Virus record (IMG/VR): IMGVR_UViG_3300010885_066018
Coordinates: 1 to 27,926 of that record
Origin: a virus
Reading direction: 5' to 3' (one strand)
Length of the DNA stretch: 27,926 bases
Made by a program: the position numbers and the translations under genes. Below are positions 15,275 to 21,624 of the stretch, one piece after another. The first letter of the stretch is position 1, and every line of letters starts with the position of its first letter. Under the pieces are notes generated by a model, which was given only the letters and a program-made list of their open reading frames with translations, was not told the origin of the DNA and did not search any database.

Positions 15275-15819
15275 TCCGATTCCTTATTTTGATTTGCAAA
15301 AGGAAATTCTCCAAATTTTTGAGAGTATTCAATAAAATCTATAAGCTGCCATCCTGAAACTACATATTTTTTAAATCTTCGAGCGCCAAATCTAGTATTT
15401 TTAATTTTGTCATATGTTTTAATTGCCCCTAATTTATTAGTTTCTATAAGCTGTTTAATAGAATTAGTGTTCGTAAAAAACATGTCTGCAACTTGTTGAG
15501 TGGAATACAAAATGCCAAAATTAACAATTTTCCTTGTTACTTCATTTCTAGATCTTTCAGCGGCTTCATATTTAGTCTCTCCTTTATCTTTAGTTTTTTT
15601 ATGAATATTATAAACAGGCCGCTCTTCATTAATCGCTATTGTTTCGGCAGTTAGAGCTCCATCTCTGGAATCAAATGTTTCAATTTTTACTGTAGCTATT
15701 TCATCAAACCATGAGGAATGCTCTCTGTGTTGTGCGAGCCTGTTTACAGCAGATAAAGATACTCCGACATAAAGCAGCGTCCCTTCTTGATTATAATGCC
15801 GATATAAATTTGTCTTCAT
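15271..15819 (-). CDS. GIY-YIG nuclease with C-terminal helix-turn-helix
   Basis: 182 residues from ATG 15819, chosen because ATGGAGATTGAG immediately upstream is the ribosome-binding leader. GIY-YIG core: LYRHY (5-9), LLYVGVS (15-21), Arg27, His31, WFDEI, a Glu near 59 (TAETIAI) and NEERPVYN (65-71). Residues 103-131 (STQQVADMFFTNTNSIKQLI) look like a helix-turn-helix of the excisionase/MerR type, then a basic tail. Catalytic residues appear present. It could act in recombination with the adjacent resolvase, or be a free-standing homing-type nuclease. First gene of the leftward replication operon. Confidence 0.85.
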   Translation of the reverse strand: MKTNLYRHYNQEGTLLYVGVSLSAVNRLAQHREHSSWFDEIATVKIETFDSRDGALTAETIAINEERPVYNIHKKTKDKGETKYEAAERSRNEVTRKIVNFGILYSTQQVADMFFTNTNSIKQLIETNKLGAIKTYDKIKNTRFGARRFKKYVVSGWQLIDFIEYSQKFGEFPFANQNKESE

Positions 15820-15837
15820 CTCAATCTCCATATGATT

Positions 15838-15940
15838 CCCGGTCCGGGCCTTAAACGCTAATGCTAAATCTAAAAAAATGTCAATGCCACAAAATATAGA
15901 TTGACTGAAGCTTACCGGGCCGCTAAATCTAGACCGAATC
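15838..15940. promoter_or_regulatory. Divergent promoter region with repeated operator-like elements
   Basis: Rightward promoter: -35 TTGACT (15901-15906), 17-nt spacer, -10 TAAATC (15924-15929), followed by GAATC at 15936. Leftward: TTGACA on the minus strand (15884-15879), with only a weak -10. CCGGGCC occurs at 15844-15850 and 15915-15921, and GCTAAATCTA at 15863-15872 and 15922-15931. CCCGG-T-CCGGG is a palindrome at 15838-15848. It separates the replication operon from the nuclease/SSB operon. Confidence 0.55.
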
Positions 15941-15954
15941 GATATTGAGGCTTT

Positions 15955-16710
15955 ATGAACAACGATCCTTTTACCGCTCACGGCATCAAACATCTGTCTC
16001 CATCAACCTGCAACCTATTCATTGGGTCGCAGGCCGCATTTGTTTTGGACAAATGTTTAAAGAAAAAAGGCCAGGTGGGCGCAGCCGCACATAGAGGGAC
16101 GGCTACGGAGAAGGGCGTTGTGCATGGCCTTGTAACGGGTGCCAATGATGAAGAGTGTATAGGGATAGCCAAGGATGAGTTCTGGAGACTTACCGCTTTA
16201 TCCGGTGATCCTGCCCGAGACAAAGAAGAAGCCGCAGTTCCTGAAATGGTTAAAATCGGCCTTAAAGAATTGCGACCGTATGGACAGCCAACATCAACCC
16301 AGGGTGCGATTGAGTATCATTTTGACTCGATCGCGGTCCCCTTTATTGGTTTCTATGATATTGAATGGGCGAACCATAACATACTGGTAGATCTGAAAAC
16401 GACGCATGCCTTACCAAGTAAAATTAGCACAAATCATGCGCGACAGGTTGCGCTCTATGCTGCTGCGCGCGGCAATGCGATTGACCCAAGAGTTACTTAT
16501 GTCACGCCGAAAAAGTCTGCGACGTATCGGGTCGATAATGTATCTGAACATGTCGCGTCTTTGGAGCGAATCGGTCTTGCAATCCAAAGGTTTTTATCGA
16601 TAAGCGAAGATCCGCATGAACTGGCTAGATATGTTATGCCAGACGTTGAGAGTTTTTACTTCAAAGATCCAATGTCGAGACAGGCTGTTTTTGAAATATG
16701 GGGAGTTTAG
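15955..16710 (+). CDS. PD-(D/E)XK nuclease, RecB/Cas4-like (phage exonuclease)
   Basis: 251 residues. N-terminal HLSPSTCNLFIGSQAAFVLD is the usual opening of PDDEXK_1/RecB-like nucleases. AAAHRGTATEKG supplies His46 and Glu52. The catalytic pair is IGFYDIE (Asp135) and VDLKTT (Asp146, Lys148), followed by the Gln-Tyr helix HARQVALYAA (Gln164). No cysteine cluster for an iron-sulphur site is evident, unlike Cas4. In phages such enzymes resect DNA for recombination. The SSB-like protein downstream supports this. A GAGG site lies 5 nt before ATG; promoter at 15901. Confidence 0.88.
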   Translation: MNNDPFTAHGIKHLSPSTCNLFIGSQAAFVLDKCLKKKGQVGAAAHRGTATEKGVVHGLVTGANDEECIGIAKDEFWRLTALSGDPARDKEEAAVPEMVKIGLKELRPYGQPTSTQGAIEYHFDSIAVPFIGFYDIEWANHNILVDLKTTHALPSKISTNHARQVALYAAARGNAIDPRVTYVTPKKSATYRVDNVSEHVASLERIGLAIQRFLSISEDPHELARYVMPDVESFYFKDPMSRQAVFEIWGV

Positions 16711-16711
16711 C

Positions 16712-16957
16712 ATGCAAGTAATGCCGGGGAATAAATTTGGGTTTTTATGTCTTAGCCACATGGTTGATGGCGAGTTAAGCAAATTACTGCTTAAAGCAAG
16801 ATCAGTAAAACATATTTGTATTAAAGATGAGGACGATGAAGAAAACTATCCATGGTCAAAATCTGTAATTTTTATGGATTATGGAATTTCTCCAGTTATG
16901 GAATCAATTGATGAAATTCTTGAGCAGCTGGAAAACATTCATCCTAGCATGCTTTGA
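16712..16957 (+). CDS. Small acidic hypothetical protein
   Basis: 81 residues: MQVMPGNKFGFLCLSHMVDG, HICIKDEDDEENYPWSKSVI, and FMDYGISPVMESIDEILEQL. Start at 16712 is set by GGGGAG 7 nt upstream, 1 nt after the nuclease stop. Very acidic centre (DEDDEEN) recalls DNA-mimic or protein-binding patches. AT-rich compared with its neighbours. No family recognised. The next 69 nt hold a small CCCC/GGGG stem and no clear gene. Confidence 0.65.
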   Translation: MQVMPGNKFGFLCLSHMVDGELSKLLLKARSVKHICIKDEDDEENYPWSKSVIFMDYGISPVMESIDEILEQLENIHPSML

Positions 16958-17026
16958 TGGCGAGATTCCCCGCTATGGGGAGAGGCAAGCGGTGAGCCAG
17001 ATCATCGCACAAAGTGGAGAAGTATA

Positions 17027-17674
17027 ATGGCTTTTGATGGGTTTTTTGATAGTGTCGGCGAAGGCAATAGTTTTCTGCCGATCATTAAATATGATGCGCG
17101 TTCTGGTCGCCTCTCACGTCGCGATCGTGAGAATGGCGAAAACAATGACGTTGATATCACGCGCAGCTTCAAGGCAATTTTTGACTTTGATAATGTCGAG
17201 ATTGGCTGGATTAATTTTAATACGGGTGGCGCTCCAGACTACCGCGTGCGTCGTTACGCTGATGGCGTGAAGGTTGATAAGCCATCGGAAGAAGGATTTA
17301 AGCGCGGCTTCCGTCTTGTATTGAAGCTATCAAAAGAATGCGGCGGCGACGTTAGAGAATTTTCTAGCAATGCTGCAGCATGCCTTGATGGTATCAAAAA
17401 CCTGATGGATTCTTATGACACTGGCTCTAAGTCCAACGCTGGCAAACTACCGGTTGTTGAGTTTAAGGATTCGGTTGCAAAATCTTCAAGCGGAGGGGCT
17501 TTGAAGACGACGAACTACGTGCCTGTATGGGAAATCGTTGGATGGGTTAAGCGCCCAGACGACCTTGTCTATACAGCGCGTGGTTCGTCATCGTCATCAT
17601 CGTCCTTAAGCAGCCCTGCGTCTACAGGTTCGACGCGCGTGTCTGCTCCTGCTGATGCGGATGATTTCGGTTAA
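17027..17674 (+). CDS. Probable phage single-stranded DNA-binding protein
   Basis: 215 residues. Folded N-terminal part (1-150) with beta-rich segments AIFDFDNVEIGWINF, DYRVRRYADG and GFRLVLKLSKE. Then a Ser/Thr-rich linker (a run of seven serines, 185-205) and an acidic tip DADDFG. Folded core, flexible linker and acidic end with a terminal aromatic is the layout of SSB and T7 gp2.5 proteins. GGAGAAG lies just upstream of the ATG. Sits between the exonuclease and other recombination-phase genes. Sequence similarity to known SSB families was not evident by eye, so the call rests on architecture and context. Confidence 0.65.
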   Translation: MAFDGFFDSVGEGNSFLPIIKYDARSGRLSRRDRENGENNDVDITRSFKAIFDFDNVEIGWINFNTGGAPDYRVRRYADGVKVDKPSEEGFKRGFRLVLKLSKECGGDVREFSSNAAACLDGIKNLMDSYDTGSKSNAGKLPVVEFKDSVAKSSSGGALKTTNYVPVWEIVGWVKRPDDLVYTARGSSSSSSSLSSPASTGSTRVSAPADADDFG

Positions 17675-17680
17675 CATAAA

Positions 17681-17752
17681 TTAGGTGACGGTACTCCATT
17701 AGCGTCATCTAATACAGGGTGCGGTGTAACTCGCAAAGCGCGCCGCACCCTG
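17681..17752 (+). ncRNA. Tandem intergenic RNA hairpins
   Basis: Hairpin A: TTAGGTGACG (17681-17690) pairs with CGTCATCTAA (17703-17712), 10 bp with one G-U. Hairpin B: CAGGGTGCGG (17715-17724) pairs perfectly with CCGCACCCTG (17743-17752), and its loop has a CGC/GCG inner pair. Only TA separates them. No T tract follows, so neither is a classical terminator. It lies 3' of the SSB-like gene and 19 nt before the next start. Possible processing/stability element or leader. Confidence 0.5.
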
Positions 17753-17770
17753 CTTACACAAGGAATGGAC

Positions 17771-18064
17771 ATGCGTTTTCTGGTTACGATGAATATGCCA
17801 TCGTTCAACAATAATTTGGTTCACCAGGTTAATGTTGAGCACGCTGACTCCAATAGCCTGGAAGACTTCATTACGGCGTTAACCGCTAATGATTTTGTTT
17901 TGGTTGAAGAGTTTTATCGCGACCCGACGACAGGAACTGAAAATAGCAGAGGCCAGATGGCTTTAAATTACCGGTATGTTGGTAAAATAAAGGTCATGAA
18001 TGGCGAAGCTTTCCAAAACACACAGAAAAGAGATCGATATGACAATAACCGCAAATCCGCATGA
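17771..18064 (+). CDS. Hypothetical protein
   Basis: 97 residues from ATG 17771, chosen over 17765 because AAGGA lies 7 nt upstream of it. Sequence MRFLVTMNMPSFNNNLVHQV, then SLEDFITALTANDFVLVEEFYRD and QMALNYRYVGKIKVMNGE. The beta/alpha pattern with FLVTMNMPS and a DFVLVEEFY strand is reminiscent of small phage proteins without known function. Overlaps the next start by 26 nt. C-terminal Asn/Arg-rich tail. Confidence 0.65.
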   Translation: MRFLVTMNMPSFNNNLVHQVNVEHADSNSLEDFITALTANDFVLVEEFYRDPTTGTENSRGQMALNYRYVGKIKVMNGEAFQNTQKRDRYDNNRKSA

Positions 18065-18515
18065 ACTTTTACATCAAGCAGCGAGCGTTCTTGAAGAGCG
18101 CGGCAAGACACATGGTGACTTTGAAAATAACTTTCAGTTGATCGCTGATTTATTTTCTCTTCGTATTGGTCGTGATTTTCATCCTTACGAAGTATGCATT
18201 CTCCTTGAGTGCGTGAAAGACGCGCGTATGTTTGCCAATCCGACAAACGTCGATAATTACCTTGACGGGATTAATTATCGTGCCTTTGCGGCGCTCTTTG
18301 CACAGGACTACATCAACAGCCAGGCAGCTAATTCAGGCGTCGCTTACATCAAGAAAGCGGAACTGAAAAAAGCTGATCTAAGGCCTGTTGAGGTTGTAAA
18401 TAAAAGTGCAACCGCTTTGAGCAAGATCAAGACTTCTTACAAACCAGAAATTGCTGCAGCCATTAATTTGGATCAGCTTGGCGCAGACATAGAGCGCGCC
18501 GCAACAACGCTATAG
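18039..18515 (+). CDS. DUF6378-like phage protein
   Basis: 158 residues from ATG 18039 (AGATCGATATG leader). Core: LLHQAASVLEERGKTHGDFE, LIADLFSLRIGR, EVCILLECVKDARMF, NPTNVDNYLDGINYRAFAAL. The G-K-x-H-G-D-F, K-x-A-R and D-N-Y-x-D...Y-A-A-L elements match my memory of the DUF6378 type, frequent in alphaproteobacterial phages and structurally suggestive of an all-helical metal-dependent (MazG-like) fold. The C-terminal third is Lys/Ala-rich linker. Function unproven; nucleotide-pool hydrolysis is a guess from the helical acidic motifs. Confidence 0.7.
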   Translation: MTITANPHELLHQAASVLEERGKTHGDFENNFQLIADLFSLRIGRDFHPYEVCILLECVKDARMFANPTNVDNYLDGINYRAFAALFAQDYINSQAANSGVAYIKKAELKKADLRPVEVVNKSATALSKIKTSYKPEIAAAINLDQLGADIERAATTL

Positions 18516-18524
18516 GGGATCGAT

Positions 18525-18893
18525 ATGAGCAAGTTAAACCGCGTAACGAGACCGGAATCTTTTAAGATATATGAACTGCTGAAGAAAAACGGCATCAGAA
18601 AGCCAGACAACATTTATGAATATAATGATGGCTGGGACGACGATAAAATTGCTGCTGCAGTTGGGCCTGGTATTTCTCGCTGGTCTGTCAAGAATATAAG
18701 GTCCGAGTCATTTGGGATCGTTAGAACAAGATTTGTTGATAAAAAAGGCGAACTTGAAAGGCGCGTTGAGGATCTAGAAAAAATGGTTGCGGCGTTGTCT
18801 GACGTCGTTTCCAAGCTTGGTTCACAACCAATTGGGACGGGCGTTTCCAAAGGTCCTTTTGTTGAAAAGACTTTGTCTTTCGGCGAATTTTGA
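18525..18893 (+). CDS. Hypothetical protein with HTH-like and coiled-coil segments
   Basis: 122 residues. N-terminal KLNRVTRPESFKIYELLKKN and WDDDKIAAAVGPGISRWSV resemble a winged or simple helix-turn-helix (about 5-60). KKGELERRVEDLEKMVAALS and the next residues (about 73-98) form a leucine/valine coiled coil for dimerisation. It ends KTLSFGEF. GGGGATCGATATG leader. Last gene before a strong terminator at 18903. Possibly a DNA-binding regulator; not assigned to a family. Confidence 0.65.
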   Translation: MSKLNRVTRPESFKIYELLKKNGIRKPDNIYEYNDGWDDDKIAAAVGPGISRWSVKNIRSESFGIVRTRFVDKKGELERRVEDLEKMVAALSDVVSKLGSQPIGTGVSKGPFVEKTLSFGEF

Positions 18894-18902
18894 CGCAGAA
18901 TT

Positions 18903-18925
18903 GGGGGCTACGGCCCCCTCTTTTT
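18903..18925 (+). terminator. Rho-independent terminator
   Basis: GGGGGC stem (18903-18908), TACG loop, GCCCCC (18913-18918), then TCTTTTT. A textbook terminator 10 nt after the 18893 stop. An extended -10-like TG-C-TATTAT (18927-18935) follows at once, so a new transcript may start here. Confidence 0.85.
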
Positions 18926-18946
18926 ATGCTATTATGGTAGATGGAT

Positions 18947-19153
18947 ATGAAGATCAAGCACTTCAAATATGTTCCCCATCATCAGGTCAAACGCTGGGAA
19001 GAGGCTGGGTGGGTTTTTGAAACGGATCTTGGTCCGCCGCATGCTGCCTATTCGAGCCTTTATTCCTGGCCGCATGAAGGCGAGCCAGTGATCCCGGACA
19101 ATACTACCATTTCTGTTTTGAGAAAGAAAAAGGATGTATGTGATGGCGAATAA
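18947..19153 (+). CDS. Small conserved phage protein
   Basis: 68 residues from ATG 18947 (ATG 18941 adds two residues; neither has a good ribosome-binding site). MKIKHFKYVPHHQVKRWEEAGWVFE, GPPHAAYSSLYSWP. The K-H-F-x-Y-V-P, then G-W, then H-x-x-Y-S-x-L pattern matches small proteins I have seen in many alphaproteobacterial phages, of unknown function. The stop overlaps the next gene. Its start is close to the predicted start site of the 18927 promoter, so translation could be nearly leaderless. Confidence 0.65.
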   Translation: MKIKHFKYVPHHQVKRWEEAGWVFETDLGPPHAAYSSLYSWPHEGEPVIPDNTTISVLRKKKDVCDGE

Positions 19154-19340
19154 TCAACCGACATATAACGATGGCGTTGTTGACGAAAAAGCGCGATGTT
19201 TGACAATTTGTGAATTTTGGAAGCGCCCTGCTTATATTGCTGTTCATTATGGACCAATTGACGAAGTAGGCATGAAGGTTTTACAGAAAGTTGTTGCCGG
19301 CATTGAGGCGGATATCGCCAGCGGTCAGCAGCCAAGGTAA
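19143..19340 (+). CDS. Small hypothetical protein
   Basis: 65 residues from ATG 19143 (AAAGGATG upstream): MANNQPTYNDGVVDEKARCL, then FWKRPAYIAVHYGPIDEVGM and VLQKVVAGIEADIASGQQPR. Overlaps the previous gene by 11 nt. Alpha/beta, soluble. No family recognised. Confidence 0.6.
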   Translation: MANNQPTYNDGVVDEKARCLTICEFWKRPAYIAVHYGPIDEVGMKVLQKVVAGIEADIASGQQPR

Positions 19341-19370
19341 GATTTATTATTTATTGAACTGGTGATTGAT

Positions 19371-20018
19371 ATGGAACCTACAGAAAATTACGCCGTAGCT
19401 GCGCGCCGATTGTCTCCAACGGATGGCAATGATGACTTCCCCACGCCTCCGTGGGCGACGCGCGCCTTGATCGAGCATGTGATTAAGCACGATCGCGTTA
19501 AGGGTCAGGTATGCTGGGAGCCTGCAGCCAATCGCGGATATATGTCCAGGCCTCTGCAGGAATATTTCAAATACGTTATGGAGTCGGATATTCATGATTA
19601 CGGAGATCGGAACGTCGTTGATTTCCTTTCTACTGAAATTGATAAAAGCAATTGTGTCGTTGATTGGGTAATTACCAATCCGCCATTTAATAAAGCGCAG
19701 CAGTTTATAGAGAAGGCGCAGACTGTTGCGCGTGATGGCGTTGCGATGCTGGTTCGCACGACATTCCTTGAAGGCGTTATGCGCCATCAGACACTGTTTA
19801 TGAAGAACCCTCCGGACATTGTCGCTCAATTTGCCGAGCGCGTTCCAATGGTGAAAGGCCGATGCGATGCTAAAGCGTCTACTGCAACGAGTTATGCTTG
19901 GCTGGTTTGGTATATCGATCCTTATCCGGATGTCGATAAAGAGACGCTATTACGTTGGATTCCCCCCTGCAGAAAACAACTCGAGAGAAGAGGAGACTAC
20001 GAAGATGGTCGCGCTTAA
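19371..20018 (+). CDS. N6-adenine DNA methyltransferase (phage type)
   Basis: 215 residues from ATG 19371 with GGTGATTGATATG leader. DDFPTPPWATRAL (21-33) is the usual opening of phage adenine methyltransferases, WEPAANRGYM (49-58) is the SAM-binding motif I region (Gly-poor variant), ESDIHDYG is motif II, and VITNPPF (100-106) is catalytic motif IV. Short and lacking a separate target-recognition domain, like phage Dam-like enzymes. It would methylate phage or host adenines for protection from restriction or for epigenetic control. The target sequence cannot be read from this. No cognate nuclease next to it, so an orphan enzyme. Confidence 0.88.
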   Translation: MEPTENYAVAARRLSPTDGNDDFPTPPWATRALIEHVIKHDRVKGQVCWEPAANRGYMSRPLQEYFKYVMESDIHDYGDRNVVDFLSTEIDKSNCVVDWVITNPPFNKAQQFIEKAQTVARDGVAMLVRTTFLEGVMRHQTLFMKNPPDIVAQFAERVPMVKGRCDAKASTATSYAWLVWYIDPYPDVDKETLLRWIPPCRKQLERRGDYEDGRA

Positions 20019-20238
20019 TACGGTTAATCATCAATTCAAAGATCCTGCAGGTCTTACATCGTATGAAACAAGAATCTGGGAACTGAAGATGCAAGGATTA
20101 ACATATCAGGAAATTTCTAACGCCATGGGAGGAACATCGAGTATCGCGTCGATTCAATCGCGCATGCGTGTGATTAGAGAAAAAATAGCGTTGAAGGAGA
20201 TTACAGATGCACAAAGTAGACGTTTATATTGGAGCTAG
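20005..20238 (+). CDS. Small helix-turn-helix protein
   Basis: 77 residues from ATG 20005 (GAGGAGA upstream), overlapping the methyltransferase by 14 nt. TSYETRIWELKMQGLTYQEISNAMGG then SSIASIQSRMRVIREKIALK gives a sigma-region-4/LuxR-like helix-turn-helix in which LTYQEISNAM is the first helix and SIASIQSRM the recognition helix. Likely a transcription regulator, or DNA-binding partner of the methyltransferase. Its 3' end overlaps the following small gene. Confidence 0.7.
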   Translation: MVALNTVNHQFKDPAGLTSYETRIWELKMQGLTYQEISNAMGGTSSIASIQSRMRVIREKIALKEITDAQSRRLYWS

Positions 20239-20287
20239 TATCGCCTTTATGTGTGCAGCGTCCATTTTAGCAGCGAGGGGTTGGTGA
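20207..20287 (+). CDS. 26-residue membrane peptide
   Basis: ATG 20207 preceded by AAGGAG with ideal 7-nt spacing; stop TGA overlaps the next ATG (TGATG). The peptide MHKVDVYIGASIAFMCAASI continues LAARGW: a polar start, one hydrophobic helix of about 16 residues, and a basic Arg after it. Too small for automated calling. Phage single-span peptides can be lysis regulators or membrane-targeted toxins; role unknown. Confidence 0.6.
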   Translation: MHKVDVYIGASIAFMCAASILAARGW

Positions 20288-20889
20288 TGACTAAATTATT
20301 TGTTCCTGCATATTGGCCGTTATTTAAGACGCATGAGCTGCGCCGCTTTGATTATCACGCGCCAGAGACGCCATCTTTTACGTCTGTGTTTAGCTATGAT
20401 GTCGGCTCCGATTCCATGCTTTACAACAATTATGATCCTGCCGGAAAATGGTTGAATGTTTGGTATTACCAGTATCGCACCGGATTTGGCATTGCCGAGT
20501 GGCGCGATGATTATCCGGGTAATAAGAAAGTGGTTTTATCACCTCCAATTGGTTGGGGCGAATTTCAGGACGTTGGCAGCGTCTACCAGAACAAGCCTAA
20601 GTTTGATTTTTTTAAGTGCTGGCCGCCAGCATTTAGTAACGGCGATCAGATTGTTGCATATGAGCAACATCTTTCGTCTTTTACAGCATGTGCCGTCACC
20701 TACACTGACGTGATTCAGTTCAGCTATTTGCAAGCATGGGATGGAAAGCCTGCAACAGGCGCGCGATATTGGATGGCGCTCGGAGTTGGTCCTGTCGCTG
20801 TATCATTTTTGACACAGGATGCAACAGATCCAAAGAAGGTCACTGAATCAGTTCGCTGGGATGCAGTTGTTACAAGGGTGAACGCATAA
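20287..20889 (+). CDS. Hypothetical aromatic-rich protein
   Basis: 200 residues from ATG 20287 (GAGGGG upstream). Very rich in Tyr, Trp and Phe: VWYYQYRTGFGIAEW, VLSPPIGWGEFQDVG, KFDFFKCWPPAFSNGD. The C-terminal third contains GARYWMALGVGPVAVSFL, a beta-hairpin form often seen in surface and carbohydrate-linked proteins. No signal peptide. Coupled by 1 nt to the membrane peptide upstream and the lipoprotein downstream. No family recognised; a virion, adhesin or envelope-associated role is possible. Confidence 0.7.
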   Translation: MTKLFVPAYWPLFKTHELRRFDYHAPETPSFTSVFSYDVGSDSMLYNNYDPAGKWLNVWYYQYRTGFGIAEWRDDYPGNKKVVLSPPIGWGEFQDVGSVYQNKPKFDFFKCWPPAFSNGDQIVAYEQHLSSFTACAVTYTDVIQFSYLQAWDGKPATGARYWMALGVGPVAVSFLTQDATDPKKVTESVRWDAVVTRVNA

Positions 20890-21302
20890 TGAAACGCGCA
20901 ATTGTATTATGCTTTCTTCTTTCTAGCTGCTCGTTTCCTGTTCCAGGCCTGCGCGACAATTGCACAGCCGCGCATGGAGGGGACCCGCGCACTTGCTGGA
21001 CGGCGTTGCATTTGGACAAAGAGCGACCGGCGACAGGCGCAAGCTACCACAGCGCAGGAACCATGAGCCTTGCACACGCCACATGCGTGAAGCCCGGCAG
21101 CCAATGGTGGTTCCATGGGGCACACCACCCAGTGACAAAACAAATTAGCTCAGAGGGCAATTCTGCATTGTTAAGCGCCTATAATCATCGCTACCCGCAG
21201 GTTGCGTCATACTTACAAAACAAAGGCGCGCTACAGACAACATCCTGGACGAAGATGTCCGGGTCAGACTTAAATAAATTGGGCGTTCCGTTATGCAAAT
21301 AA
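20889..21302 (+). CDS. Secreted lipoprotein resembling periplasmic COG3904-type (ClpP-fold-like) proteins
   Basis: 137 residues. Signal peptide MKRAIVLCFLLSSC with lipobox LSSC (Cys14). The remainder contains SAGTMSLAHATCVKPGSQWW, FHGAHH (75-80), HRYPQVASYLQ and a terminal LGVPLC. The spacing (Ser-Ala-x-T then VCV-like, then FHGA, then YP, then C) recalls alphaproteobacterial periplasmic proteins with a degraded ClpP/crotonase fold (COG3904 type). If right, this is a shortened version, and enzymatic activity is doubtful. Five Cys suggest disulphides. Possible spanin-like, immunity or exclusion function. TAATG coupling to the previous gene. Confidence 0.6.
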   Translation: MKRAIVLCFLLSSCSFPVPGLRDNCTAAHGGDPRTCWTALHLDKERPATGASYHSAGTMSLAHATCVKPGSQWWFHGAHHPVTKQISSEGNSALLSAYNHRYPQVASYLQNKGALQTTSWTKMSGSDLNKLGVPLCK

Positions 21303-21403
21303 TTAGGAATTTATCGATCGTTATTCTGGGTATCCCGTTTATTATTATTTTATTTATAGGCTTTGCTATTCAGCAATTAGTTACCTTAAAATGGCGACAG
21401 TAA
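21293..21403 (+). CDS. 36-residue single-span membrane protein
   Basis: ATG 21293 overlaps the previous gene by 10 nt and the next by 13 nt. MQIIRNLSIVILGIPFIIIL then FIGFAIQQLVTLKWRQ: short N-terminus with Arg, about 20 consecutive hydrophobic residues, then a basic end. No strong ribosome-binding site, so translational coupling would be needed. Candidate small holin, antiholin or lysis regulator given the secreted lipoprotein before it, but no enzyme for cell-wall cleavage is seen. Confidence 0.6.
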   Translation: MQIIRNLSIVILGIPFIIILFIGFAIQQLVTLKWRQ

Positions 21404-21624
21404 GAAAAAAGCCTGGAAACGAAGGCGAAGATCACGGCAGCGCAAAACTGACAACATGGCAGGTCAAAGATATTTTTGAGCGTGCAGATTACGAGCCTCA
21501 TAAAAAACTTGCTAGAGAATATAATATTCACCCGCACACGGTATCAAATATCAGGGGAGGCAGGCGATGGAAGCACCTAAATCTAAAGAATACGAGCAAG
21601 GGTGGAACGACGCCTTCGATGTGA
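21391..21624 (+). CDS. Small HTH DNA-binding protein
   Basis: 77 residues. EDHGSAKLTTWQVKDIFERA, then HKKLAREYNIHPHTVSNIRG, then GRRWKHL. This is the G-x-AKLT...LA-x-x-Y-x-I...IxxGxxWxH motif found beside phage HNH homing endonucleases, but here alone, with no HNH domain. Overlaps the membrane peptide by 13 nt. Likely transcription or replication regulator. Confidence 0.7.
   Translation: MATVRKKPGNEGEDHGSAKLTTWQVKDIFERADYEPHKKLAREYNIHPHTVSNIRGGRRWKHLNLKNTSKGGTTPSM

Noticed and set aside
16957-16995. 12-codon frame MARFPAMGRGKR coupled to the 16957 stop
   Set aside because: Very short, no ribosome-binding site, overlaps a hairpin; no support beyond a TGATG junction.
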